From assembly GCA_937926325.1 (NCBI GenBank), contig CALAZQ010000284.1, forward strand, positions 1 through 7,966: 7,966 nucleotides of DNA. The letters run 5' to 3'. This DNA is from an uncultured Planctomycetaceae bacterium (GTDB taxonomy: Bacteria > Planctomycetota > Planctomycetia > Pirellulales > UBA1268). The notes beneath the pieces are model-generated. The model was given only the letters and a program-made list of their open reading frames with translations, was not told where the DNA came from and searched no databases. This document shows, piece after piece, positions 1 through 7,115 of this stretch; the stretch's first letter is position 1; the number at the start of each line of letters is the position of its first letter. A program made the translations under genes and the position numbers.

Positions 1-2
1 TC

Positions 3-746
3 TCCTGCAACGCCGATGGCCGCCATGACGACACCATTGCTGCCGCCCGGCGGTTCATCAGTGGCATCCAGTGGGACGGCGAGGAGGGGAAACAACCGGC
101 TGATCCGGCCTATGGCGGCGCCGGCTACGGTAGCCACAAGCGGCCTGATCTTTCCAATACTGCCTTTCTGATTGAGGCCCTGAAATCGGCCGGGGCCGGC
201 ACCGATGACCCGGCCATTCAGCGGGCACTGGTCTTCGTCTCACGAACGCAGAACCTTGAGGGGCCGCACAACACGCTGCCGTTTGCCACCAAGAATCCTG
301 ACGGCGGCTTCTATTACACCCCGGCCAACGGGGGTGAAAGTCAGGCAGGGGAGACGCCGGCCGGTGGGCTGCGAAGCTATGGCTCGATGACCTATGCCGG
401 GCTGAAGAGCATGATCTATGCCGGTGTGGCCAAGGATGACCCGCGGGTGGTGGCGGCAACCGACTGGCTGAAGCGGCACTATACGTTTGCTGAAAACCCC
501 GGTCTGGGGAATGCCGGGAGGTACTACTATCTGCACACGGCGGCCAAGGCTCTCGACGCCCTTGGCCAGGAGACCTTCACGGATGCCGACGGCAACGAGC
601 ACCGCTGGCGGCAAGAACTGGCGGCCGCCATCATCGCCGACCAGCAGCCGGATGGCTCCTGGGTGAACGACAACCCTCGCTGGCTAGAGGGCGACGCCAA
701 CCTCGTGACCAGCTACGCCCTGCTCGCCCTCAGCCTCTGCCGCTGA
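3..746 (+). CDS. Prenyltransferase/squalene-oxidase repeat protein, C-terminal part (5' end outside window)
   Basis: The frame is open from base 3 to a TGA at 744-746, giving 247 residues with no start, so the gene begins before the window. The translation shows helical repeats of the terpenoid-cyclase/prenyltransferase alpha-alpha barrel fold: [13 protein letters not shown] at residues 49-61, GGFYYTP at 101-107, [17 protein letters not shown] at 121-137, [11 protein letters not shown] at 174-184, QQPDGSW at 214-220 and [14 protein letters not shown] at 230-243. The Q-x-P-D-G-S-W block is the classic QW-type repeat. The DxDD catalytic motif of squalene-hopene cyclases is not seen in this part, so cyclase activity should not be assumed. 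Many planctomycetes carry such proteins with no known substrate. The gene converges on the sulfatase with 16 bases between stop codons and no clear terminator. Family assignment is confident; function is unknown. Confidence 0.85.
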   Translation, partial: SCNADGRHDDTIAAARRFISGIQWDGEEGKQPADPAYGGAGYGSHKRPDLSNTAFLIEALKSAGAGTDDPAIQRALVFVSRTQNLEGPHNTLPFATKNPDGGFYYTPANGGESQAGETPAGGLRSYGSMTYAGLKSMIYAGVAKDDPRVVAATDWLKRHYTFAENPGLGNAGRYYYLHTAAKALDALGQETFTDADGNEHRWRQELAAAIIADQQPDGSWVNDNPRWLEGDANLVTSYALLALSLCR

Positions 747-762
747 CGTTGCTTGAGCAGGC

Positions 763-2079
763 TCAGTCAGCTGGCCGAGGAATGCCGCCACGGTGGTCGA
801 GCAGCTGCTGCAACTGGTCGCGGATGGCGGTTCCCTCAGCCGTGAGCAAGTGGTGGGCAAGGTTGTGCTGCTCTTGCCGGTCAGCTGCGACATGAAAAAA
901 GCGGCCGTCATCGTAGAGCTTGTAGGCGGCGGTGCGGGCAAAGGCCCGCCCCGGCAGGCCGCCGTTGCGGGAGTACCAGACGTGGATTGCCTCGCGGTGC
1001 GGCTGCCCTTCTCCCCGCAAATTTGCCAGCAGACTGGCACCGTCGAGCGGCAGATCTGCCGGCGGCACAATGCCTGCTGCCTCACAGAGCGTCGGAAAAA
1101 TGTCGCTGACATCGGCCGCGTGAGAGACGACATGCCCCGCCTTGATCGCCGCCGGCCAGCTGACCACACAGGGCACCCGGGTGCCGGCATCGGTCAACGA
1201 ACCCTTGCCGCCGGCGACCTTGCCAAAACTCGTCCGGGTGACAATCGGCTTGTCGGTGCCGTTGTCACCGATGAAGACCAGCAGGGTGTTCTCCCGCAGC
1301 CCAAGCTTGTCGAGGTGGTCGTCAATTCGGCCGACCGTCTTGTCGACGTAGCGAACCATGTCGGCAAAGTGCCGGGGGTCGCCCTTGTAGCTCGTCGAAC
1401 CAAGCGAGTCAGGGTCCCACGCGGCTGAGTCGGGCGTGGCGGAAAACGGGCAATGGGTCAGCACCATCGGGTAGTAGACCAGGAATGGGGCGTCCCGATT
1501 GCGATCAATAAAGTCGGTGATGAAGGTGCAGAGGAGATCGGTCGAGAACTCACCGCTGTCATAATCAACCGGCTTGCCGTTGTGCTCGAGCCTCGGGTTC
1601 GCGTAGCGGGTGTCGTGGCCGGTAAGTTCCCGCGGCCGGGTGTGCTGCCAGAGCAGCGCCTCATCAAAGCCGAAGTGCTGTGGAGCATCAGGCTCACGGC
1701 CCAGTTGCCACTTGCCGGCAATACAGGTGCGGTAGCCGGCATCACGGAACAGTTGGGCGAAGGTCACCTGGTCTCGGGGGAGCAGGCCGAACCGACGGTA
1801 GTTCCGCCGGTTCGACTGACCCGTCATCAGCTTGACCCGGGTCGGCGTGCAGAGCGGCTGGGCATGAAACTGCTCAAACCGCACCCCTGACGCCGCCAGC
1901 CGGTCGAGTTCGGGCGTCTGGTAGTCGAGGCTGCCGCTCGAGCCAAGGCACTCATAGCCGAGGTCATCGGCCATGATCAGCACTACATTCGGCTGTTCAG
2001 CCACCTCTCCAGTTGCTGGAATCGCGATCACTGCTGTGGCAAGGAAAACCGAAAGCCGTCCGAGACGAATTGCGTTCAT
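763..2079 (-). CDS. Secreted sulfatase (arylsulfatase-type, formylglycine-dependent)
   Basis: This encodes 438 residues of the alkaline-phosphatase-like sulfatase family, predicted to hydrolyse sulfate esters outside the cytoplasm. Residues 1-25 form a signal peptide (MNAIRLGR, then a hydrophobic stretch, cleavage likely near ATG-EVA). Visible active-site elements are metal ligands D38-D39 (MADDLGY), the formylglycine site C77-T-P-T-R81, K123 in GKWQLG, H209 (LTHCP), D272-N273 (GDNG) and K292 (GGKG) before RVPCVVSWP. Family members usually read GKWHLG; here the His is Gln125. The ATG at 2079-2077 lies three bases after the hemA stop and is preceded by AAGGA with a 7-base spacing, so it is probably translated from the hemA transcript. 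The substrate cannot be told from sequence; planctomycete sulfatases often act on sulfated algal polysaccharides. Fold and family are sure; activity is less so because of Gln125. Confidence 0.93.
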   Translation of the reverse strand: MNAIRLGRLSVFLATAVIAIPATGEVAEQPNVVLIMADDLGYECLGSSGSLDYQTPELDRLAASGVRFEQFHAQPLCTPTRVKLMTGQSNRRNYRRFGLLPRDQVTFAQLFRDAGYRTCIAGKWQLGREPDAPQHFGFDEALLWQHTRPRELTGHDTRYANPRLEHNGKPVDYDSGEFSTDLLCTFITDFIDRNRDAPFLVYYPMVLTHCPFSATPDSAAWDPDSLGSTSYKGDPRHFADMVRYVDKTVGRIDDHLDKLGLRENTLLVFIGDNGTDKPIVTRTSFGKVAGGKGSLTDAGTRVPCVVSWPAAIKAGHVVSHAADVSDIFPTLCEAAGIVPPADLPLDGASLLANLRGEGQPHREAIHVWYSRNGGLPGRAFARTAAYKLYDDGRFFHVAADRQEQHNLAHHLLTAEGTAIRDQLQQLLDHRGGIPRPAD

Positions 2080-2082
2080 CCC

Positions 2083-3357
2083 TCAGTCCTTCAGGTCGAA
2101 CAGTCGGCGGAGGGCATCGAGCAGGCCATGGGGTGGGCCGGCATGGCTCTCGTTGCGGAGCGAGGCCAGCGGGGGATGGAGCATCTTGGCGGCATAGCGG
2201 CTGAAGGCCTGCCGGATTTCTTCGCGGGCAGCCTCGTCAAGGTCGGGCAGCTTGCGGAACAGCCGGTCGAGCTCGGCTTCACCCGTTTCGTTCCAGCCGG
2301 CCCGTAGCTGCTCGATCACCGGTACCGTCGAACGGTGGTGCAGGTCCCCCATGAACCGCCGGGTCTCTTCATCGATGATCGTCCAGGCCGCCGGCATTTC
2401 CCGCTGCCGCCGTCGCCGGTTGGCCTCGCAAGCCTGGCCGAGATCGTCAACCGAATAGAGCCAGACCCCAGGCCGCTCGCCGATGGCCGGGTCGAAGTCG
2501 CGGGGCACCGCCAGGTCGAGCACCACCAGCGGTCGGCCCTGCCGCTGAGCCTCGATCTGCGCAAAGGCGGCGAGCGTCACCACCGGCTCGGTCGCCCCGG
2601 TCGTACTGACGATCAGGTCGGCCGCAACCAGTTCGGCAGCGAGGTCGTCATAGCGGCCTGCCGTCGCCCCCAGCCGGGTGGCCAGTTCGGTCGCCCGGCC
2701 GGCGGTGCGGTTGACCACCCGCACGTCGCGGGCCCCCGCATCCCGCAGATAGCGAAGCGTCTCTGCGGCCATCTTGCCCGCGCCGACCAGCAGGACCCGC
2801 TTGTCGTCGAACCGCTCAAACACCCCGGCGGCAAAGTCGGCCACCGCCACGCTCGGAATGGAGAGCCGTTCGCGGCCGAGCGCAGTCTCGCTGGCGACCC
2901 GTTTGGCCGCGCGGAGGGCCGCCTGAAAGAGTTCTCCGGTAAGTGGGCCCGTCGTACCGCTGGCGACGGCCAGCTGCCAGGCCTGCTTGACCTGGGCAAC
3001 GATCTGCGGCTCACCCAGCACCATGCTGTCGAGGCCGGCAGCCACACTAAAGAGATGCTTGACCGCTGCAGGCCCGCGGTCGCCGGCCAGCACGCTGCTG
3101 ACTGCGGCCAGTTCGACACCACGACACTCCGCCAGGAACATTGCCAACTCGTCCGGAGGGGGCGGCCCCTGCCGCTGTTCAGCGGCGGCGTAGAGCTCCA
3201 CCCGGTTGCAGGTTGAGAGCAGCACCGCCTCGTTCCCGGGGAACTCCCGCCGAAACCGGTCGAGGGCGTCAGCGGCCTGCTCAGCCGAAAACGCCAGCCG
3301 TTCACGTAGCTCAATGGGCACGGTGTGGTGGCTGCCGCCGGCGAAGGTGAGACTCAT
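2083..3357 (-). CDS. hemA: Glutamyl-tRNA reductase
   Basis: This NADPH-dependent cytoplasmic enzyme reduces glutamyl-tRNA to glutamate-1-semialdehyde, the first committed step of C5-pathway tetrapyrrole synthesis. The product is 424 residues, the normal bacterial length. The N-terminal catalytic domain shows SHHTVPIELRERL (9-21) and LLSTCNRVELY (46-56) with the nucleophile C50. KHLFSVAAGLDSM and LGEPQI (100-119) include H101, which corresponds to the conserved active-site His. A nucleotide-binding domain begins at VGAGKMAAE (191-199), followed by VVNRTAGRA and later VVLDLAVPRDFDP. A helical dimerisation tail ends in FDLKD. The start is ATG at 3357 because a strong GGGAGG lies six bases upstream and the homology begins there. 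The frame stays open for about 144 codons further upstream, but that stretch is a shadow of the preceding gene. The ATG overlaps that gene's TGA (ATGA), implying coupling. Identification is very sure. Confidence 0.97.
   Translation of the reverse strand: MSLTFAGGSHHTVPIELRERLAFSAEQAADALDRFRREFPGNEAVLLSTCNRVELYAAAEQRQGPPPPDELAMFLAECRGVELAAVSSVLAGDRGPAAVKHLFSVAAGLDSMVLGEPQIVAQVKQAWQLAVASGTTGPLTGELFQAALRAAKRVASETALGRERLSIPSVAVADFAAGVFERFDDKRVLLVGAGKMAAETLRYLRDAGARDVRVVNRTAGRATELATRLGATAGRYDDLAAELVAADLIVSTTGATEPVVTLAAFAQIEAQRQGRPLVVLDLAVPRDFDPAIGERPGVWLYSVDDLGQACEANRRRRQREMPAAWTIIDEETRRFMGDLHHRSTVPVIEQLRAGWNETGEAELDRLFRKLPDLDEAAREEIRQAFSRYAAKMLHPPLASLRNESHAGPPHGLLDALRRLFDLKD
2087..2091 (-). promoter_or_regulatory. 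Ribosome binding site of the sulfatase gene, inside the end of hemA
   Basis: Read on the minus strand, AAGGA ends seven bases before the ATG at 2079 and lies within the last codons of hemA. The order AAGGA, hemA TGA, GGG, ATG leaves no room for a separate promoter in the gap and supports translational coupling. It also fixes the sulfatase start. Confidence 0.65.
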
Positions 3358-4244
3358 GCGGCACCTCCCGCCAGCGGCGCGGCAACGGCCGGCTGCCGCG
3401 GTGGCATCCCGTGCTGCGTGGGGCCCAGCACACCCCAAAGGATTGACGCCGTCAGCATCACGAGGCTCACCAGCGACAGGAGAGCCGTCACCCGGCGGCC
3501 CTCGGGACGATGGCTCAGCAGCCGGCTGATCACAGCTGCGGCCACCAGCCAGGTCACGAGGGCACCCATCCGCAGCACGACCGGATCGTTCCAGGGGACA
3601 ATCTCGAGCAGGCCCCGCTGCCGGTTGACGGCATTGAGGATCATCCCTGAGAGAAAGCCGCTGCCGCCGGCCCAGGCGGCCACCACGGTCATTCGTGAGG
3701 CCCAGAGTGACATCTTCTCGAGGCTGGGCATCCGAAAGCCCTGCAGCGGCGCCTGCTTGCGGGCCAGCCGGCCGGCCTGAATCAGCCACATGCCGCCGGC
3801 CAGGCCGCCGAGCACCACAGCAACACTCATCAGCAGGTTGAAACTGCCGTGGATCGCTCCCCAGGTCTGGGTGGCGGGGCTCTGCGGAAAGGGTTCGCGG
3901 CTGGAGAGTTCCGCTGCTCCGATCAGGCCGAGCACCACCGGCAGCACAAACAGCCCCACCGGTGTCCGGGGGTTGGAGAGTGTCATCCAGAGTGAGCCGG
4001 CGGCCAGCAGCCAGGCGGCCAGCAGGTACCAGTCAAAGGCACTGGACAGCGGCAATGCCGTGACCGTCGCCGCCCGCCAGACCAGATAGAGCGTATGGGC
4101 CAGCAGTCCGGCAGTGACAAAGCCGACCATCGTCACCCCACGCACGCCCGAGCGAAACCAGAGCCGGGTGGCCTCAAAGGCCAGCCCAACGGCATAGCTT
4201 GCTGCAAAGCAGACGACGGAAATGCGGGAAATGAAATCAGCCAT
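3354..4244 (-). CDS. CcsA/HemX-type integral membrane protein (cytochrome c assembly family)
   Basis: The product has 296 residues and about eight hydrophobic segments (roughly 8-26, 38-56, 71-89, 96-112, 136-157, 187-207, 224-243, 253-274). It resembles the CcsA/CcmC/CcmF cytochrome c assembly superfamily and its shorter HemX/YpjD relatives. Conserved-looking features are H50 in LLAHTLYLVWRA, PLSSAFDWYLLAAW (65-78) and H132 in WGAIHGSFNLLM. The haem-binding WWD signature of true CcsA is only echoed, as PWNDPVVLRMGALVTW (217-232). It lies directly upstream of hemA with a four-base ATGA overlap; Bacillus subtilis hemX also neighbours hemA and influences HemA level, so a similar role is possible here. 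Function as haem exporter/ligase versus HemX-like regulator cannot be decided. The start is ATG at 4244; a TTG two codons upstream (4250) is an alternative, and neither has a clear ribosome binding site. Confidence 0.82.
   Translation of the reverse strand: MADFISRISVVCFAASYAVGLAFEATRLWFRSGVRGVTMVGFVTAGLLAHTLYLVWRAATVTALPLSSAFDWYLLAAWLLAAGSLWMTLSNPRTPVGLFVLPVVLGLIGAAELSSREPFPQSPATQTWGAIHGSFNLLMSVAVVLGGLAGGMWLIQAGRLARKQAPLQGFRMPSLEKMSLWASRMTVVAAWAGGSGFLSGMILNAVNRQRGLLEIVPWNDPVVLRMGALVTWLVAAAVISRLLSHRPEGRRVTALLSLVSLVMLTASILWGVLGPTQHGMPPRQPAVAAPLAGGAA
3364..3369 (-). promoter_or_regulatory. Ribosome binding site of hemA
   Basis: GGGAGG on the minus strand ends six bases before the ATG at 3357, within the last codons of the upstream membrane-protein gene. 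It is the strongest Shine-Dalgarno match noticed in the window and decides the hemA start against the longer open frame reaching 3789. Confidence 0.75.
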
Positions 4245-4376
4245 GGACAAAAACCGGTCCGGTCTGAACGGCTTACGCAGGTTGGGAAACTGTTATCAGA
4301 TCGATATTCAATTGTAGCCCGCGAAAGGCCCGGCACGAGCAGGCGGGACCGGTCATCGTGGCCTATATTTGAGGCC
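4245..4376. promoter_or_regulatory. Divergent intergenic region between the ccsA-like/hemA operon and hemE
   Basis: These 132 bases separate two outward-reading haem-related units and must hold the promoter of at least the minus-strand operon. The region is more AT-rich in the middle (about 4283-4316) than the coding DNA around it. It contains a plausible plus-strand promoter and a hairpin at the hemE start, listed separately. Two copies of ACCGGTC (about 4253 and 4348) are present, the second inside the perfect palindrome GACCGGTC (4347-4354). No good minus-strand -35/-10 pair could be picked by eye. Confidence 0.55.
4282..4310 (+). promoter_or_regulatory. Candidate sigma-70-type promoter for hemE
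   Basis: TTGGGA (4282-4287) and TATTCA (4305-4310) are separated by exactly 17 bases. Transcription would begin near 4317, giving a leader of about 60 bases before the hemE ATG. The match to consensus is only moderate and planctomycete promoters are poorly defined. A second possible -10, TATATT at 4364-4369, lies seven bases before the ATG and would give a leaderless mRNA. Confidence 0.35.
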
Positions 4377-4379
4377 ATG
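4357..4379 (+). promoter_or_regulatory. Hairpin covering the hemE start codon and leader
   Basis: CGTGGCCT (4357-4364) pairs with AGGCCATG (4372-4379) across a 7-base loop ATATTTG. The stem has eight pairs, one of them G-U, and the right arm contains the ATG and most of the GAGG stretch that would serve as ribosome binding site. In a transcript from the upstream promoter this would hide the start codon and so could control translation. That role is inferred; the base pairing is read directly. Confidence 0.5.
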
Positions 4380-5438
4380 TCACAGCCTTCGCAGTCCACC
4401 GTCGCCACCAGCCCAGCCCACGATTCGCTGTTTCTGCGGGCCTGCCGGCGAGAGCCGGTGCCCCGGCCACCGGTCTGGCTGATGCGGCAGGCTGGCCGCT
4501 ATCTGCCGGAATATCAGGCGATCCGCAGCAAGGTAACGTTTCTGGAGCTTTGCAAATCGCCGACGCTCTCGGCCGAGGTGATGCTGGCGACGGTCGATCG
4601 GCTCGAGGTCGATGCAGCGATCATCTTCAGTGACCTGTTGCCGCTGCTGGAACCGATGGGTCTGCAGCTTGAGTTCGCCGAAGGCGAAGGGCCGGTCATC
4701 CACAACCCGATCAAGAGTCCTGACGATCTACCCCGGTTCCGGGAACTGGAAGACGTCAGCCCACTCGACTTTGTCTACGAGACCGTGCGGGCCACCCGGG
4801 CGGGCCTTGACCCGGCCCTGCCGGTCATCGGCTTTGCCGGCGCGCCCTTTACGCTGCTCGGGTATGCGATCGAGGGGGGCACCAGCCGCAACTGGCTGGC
4901 GACCAAGCGGCTGATGCTGACTGAGCCCGACACCTGGCATGAACTGATGGGCCGACTGGCCCGCACCATCAGCCGCTATCTGCTCGCCCAGTTTGATGCC
5001 GGCGCCGACGCGGTGCAGGTCTTCGACAGCTGGGTCGGCTGCCTCGGTCCGGAGCACTATCGCGAGTTCGTGCTGCCCCACAGCCGGGCGGTGCTCGAGG
5101 CGGTGGCTGATCGAGGACCGGTGATTCACTTTGCCGCCGGCAACCCCACGTTACTGCCCCTGGCCGCGGAAGCCGGCGGGACCGTCATGGGCATCGACTG
5201 GCGAATCGACCTCGACGAAGCCTGGCAGCGGGTGGGCCACGACCGGGCGGTGCAGGGCAATCTCGACCCGGCGGTCCTGCACACAACACCTGAGGTGGTG
5301 CGGCAGCGGACGCTCGATGTGCTCGCCCGGGCGGGCGGCCGCCCCGGTCACATCATGAACCTCGGCCACGGCATCCTGCCCCAGACGCCGGTCGAAAATG
5401 TGCTGGAACTGATCGCCACAGTGAAGGCCGCCGGCTGA
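4377..5438 (+). CDS. hemE: Uroporphyrinogen III decarboxylase
   Basis: This cytoplasmic, cofactor-free enzyme removes four carboxyl groups from uroporphyrinogen III to give coproporphyrinogen III, on the route to haem. The product has 353 residues, the usual length. Signature one is PVWLMRQAGRYLPEY (32-46), with substrate-contacting R37 and R41. D86 in FSDLLP is the key catalytic aspartate. Signature two is GFAGAPFTLLGYAIEGG (151-167), with Y162. H331 in NLGHGILP near the C-terminus is the conserved histidine. The homology starts a little after the ATG at 4377; the frame is open further back to 4095, but that part overlaps the divergent membrane-protein gene and matches nothing. The start is preceded only by a short GAGG two bases away, inside a hairpin. 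It diverges from the hemA operon and is followed by icd after 95 bases. Identification is very sure. Confidence 0.97.
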   Translation: MSQPSQSTVATSPAHDSLFLRACRREPVPRPPVWLMRQAGRYLPEYQAIRSKVTFLELCKSPTLSAEVMLATVDRLEVDAAIIFSDLLPLLEPMGLQLEFAEGEGPVIHNPIKSPDDLPRFRELEDVSPLDFVYETVRATRAGLDPALPVIGFAGAPFTLLGYAIEGGTSRNWLATKRLMLTEPDTWHELMGRLARTISRYLLAQFDAGADAVQVFDSWVGCLGPEHYREFVLPHSRAVLEAVADRGPVIHFAAGNPTLLPLAAEAGGTVMGIDWRIDLDEAWQRVGHDRAVQGNLDPAVLHTTPEVVRQRTLDVLARAGGRPGHIMNLGHGILPQTPVENVLELIATVKAAG

Positions 5439-5533
5439 TCCAGCGACGGGTCGCCCGCCGCGAATCGTCTGGTATTCTGTCGCTGCAGACTGCTTCCTCC
5501 CCGCCCCTCTCGAGCCCGGAAAGACTTCGAACG
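5439..5533 (+). promoter_or_regulatory. hemE-icd intergenic region with a weak candidate -10 for icd
   Basis: The 95-base gap contains TATTCT at 5473-5478, an acceptable -10 hexamer, but no convincing -35 at the right distance. The short GC-rich foldback at 5443-5454 has only four pairs and no T-run, so no terminator for hemE is called. Whether icd is read through from hemE or has its own promoter is open. Confidence 0.25.
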
Positions 5534-6991
5534 ATGAGCCAACCCACTCCCATCACCGTCGCCAAGGGTGACGGCATCGGCCCCGAAATCATGGACGCCA
5601 CCCTCCACATCCTGAAGGAGGCGGGGGCGAGCCTGGCAATCGAGGAAATCTCGATCGGGGAGCAGGAGTACCTCAAGGGCAATGCCGCCGGCATCGCCCC
5701 GGAGGCGTTTGAGTCGATCCTCCGCACCAAGGTCTTTCTCAAGGCGCCGATCACGACCCCGCAGGGGGGCGGCTACAAAAGCCTCAACGTCACCACCCGC
5801 AAGGCCCTCGGCCTCTATGCCAACGTCCGGCCCTGTGTGGCCTATCACCCCTTCGTCCGCACCAAGCACCCCAAGATGGACGTGGTGATCGTGCGGGAGA
5901 ACGAAGAGGACCTCTACGCCGGCATCGAGCACCAGCAGACGGTCGACGTCACCCAGTGCCTGAAGCTGATCACCCGCCAGGGGACTGAGCGGATTGTTCG
6001 CTATGCCTTTGAGTACGCCCGGGCCAACGGCCGCCGGAAGGTGACCTGCTTCACCAAGGACAACATCATGAAGATCACCGATGGTCTGTTCCATCGGATC
6101 TTCGAGGAGATCGCCGGCGAATATAGCGACATCGAGAACGAGCACTGGATTGTCGATATCGGTGCCGCCAAGCTGGCCGACACGCCGGAGAACTTCGACG
6201 TGGTGGTGATGCCGAACCTCTACGGCGACATTCTCAGCGACGTGGCGGCCCAGATTGCCGGCTCGGTCGGCCTGGCCGGCTCAGCCAACATCGGGCCGGA
6301 GCAGGCGATGTTCGAGGCAATTCACGGCTCGGCCCCGCGGCGGGCCGGCCAGAACCTGGCCAATCCCTCCGGGCTGTTCCTCGGGTCCGTCATGATGCTG
6401 TTGCACATCGGCCAGAATGAGGTCGCCGAGCGGGCCCACAACGCCTGGCTGAAGACGATTGAGGACGGCGTCCACACCTACGACATCTACAAGGAAGACG
6501 TCAGCAAGGAGAAGGTCGGCACCAAGGAGTTTGCTCAGGCGGTGGTGGCCCGGATGGGCCAGAAGCCGGAAACCCTGCCGGCGGTCTCGTACAGCCAGCA
6601 GAAAAGCACCATCAACACCAACCCGCCCTACACCCGGCCCCAGGTCGAGCGGAAGCTGGTCGGGGTCGATGTCTTCTGCGAGCATGTCGGGGCCACCGCC
6701 GAGGTGGCCAAGGGCATGCAGTCGTGCGACAACGATCGGCTCAAGCTGCGGATGATCTCCAGCCGCGGCATGTCGGTCTGGCCAGAGGGCTTTGCCCAGA
6801 CACTGCTCTGCGACCATTGGCGGTGCCGGTTCTTGGTTGACGATGCCGAAAATGGTCCGGCCCTGCCCCATGCCGAGATCGTCGCCCTGCTCGACCGGGT
6901 GAGCAAGTCGGGCCTCGAGTTCATCAAGACCGAGGGGCTCTACTACTTCGACGGCAAGCCGGCCTTCCAGATGGGCCAAGGGCAGAAGTAG
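5534..6991 (+). CDS. icd: Isocitrate dehydrogenase, long form with C-terminal extension (probably NADP-dependent)
   Basis: This enzyme oxidatively decarboxylates isocitrate to 2-oxoglutarate in the TCA cycle. The 485 residues comprise a beta-decarboxylating dehydrogenase core (about 1-343) and a C-terminal extension of about 140 residues, as in Thermus and Rickettsia-type enzymes. The core shows KGDGIGPEI (11-19), the substrate loop KSLNVTTRK (82-90) with S83, N85 and R89, R99 and R121, Y128, K175 in FTKDNIMK, D208, and the metal site NLYGDILSD (228-236) with D232 and D236. At the coenzyme pocket the sequence is HGSAPRRAG (264-272); the pair R269-R270 occupies the place of Lys-Tyr in E. coli NADP-IDH, and the lack of an Asp there argues against NAD. 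Homology begins directly at the chosen ATG; GGAAAG lies upstream. It may be transcribed apart from hemE. Confidence 0.95.
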   Translation: MSQPTPITVAKGDGIGPEIMDATLHILKEAGASLAIEEISIGEQEYLKGNAAGIAPEAFESILRTKVFLKAPITTPQGGGYKSLNVTTRKALGLYANVRPCVAYHPFVRTKHPKMDVVIVRENEEDLYAGIEHQQTVDVTQCLKLITRQGTERIVRYAFEYARANGRRKVTCFTKDNIMKITDGLFHRIFEEIAGEYSDIENEHWIVDIGAAKLADTPENFDVVVMPNLYGDILSDVAAQIAGSVGLAGSANIGPEQAMFEAIHGSAPRRAGQNLANPSGLFLGSVMMLLHIGQNEVAERAHNAWLKTIEDGVHTYDIYKEDVSKEKVGTKEFAQAVVARMGQKPETLPAVSYSQQKSTINTNPPYTRPQVERKLVGVDVFCEHVGATAEVAKGMQSCDNDRLKLRMISSRGMSVWPEGFAQTLLCDHWRCRFLVDDAENGPALPHAEIVALLDRVSKSGLEFIKTEGLYYFDGKPAFQMGQGQK

Positions 6992-7115
6992 CCGGGCGGC
7001 GAAGGCAGGTCTTTCCCGCGGGCAGATGACGTCGCGGCGTTGCCGTGGTCGAGCTGCAGCGTTCGGCCTGCCGTGTGGATGTTTTTGCGACAGGCGGCGG
7101 CAGCGGACCGCTTCT

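Noticed and set aside
753..766. Small hairpin TTGAG-CAGG-CTCAG between the convergent genes as a terminator
   Set aside because: Only four Watson-Crick pairs plus one wobble and no T-run on either strand.
2335..3216. 293-codon plus-strand open frame opposite hemA
   Set aside because: Antisense to a certain gene; its long open frame is expected from GC-rich codon bias and the translation looks unstructured with no recognisable motif.
3358..3789. N-terminal extension of hemA giving a 568-residue protein
   Set aside because: The extra 144 codons overlap the membrane-protein gene in another frame, match no HemA feature and are low-complexity Gly/Arg/Ala/Pro-rich. The ATG at 3357 has a strong Shine-Dalgarno and is where HemA homology begins.
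4095..4376. N-terminal extension of hemE back to 4095
   Set aside because: It runs antisense through the start of the divergent gene and the intergenic region, and HemE homology fits the ATG at 4377.
5467..5490. GTCTG/CAGAC inverted repeat flanking the icd -10-like hexamer
   Set aside because: Five pairs across a 14-base loop is near what chance gives; no further support.
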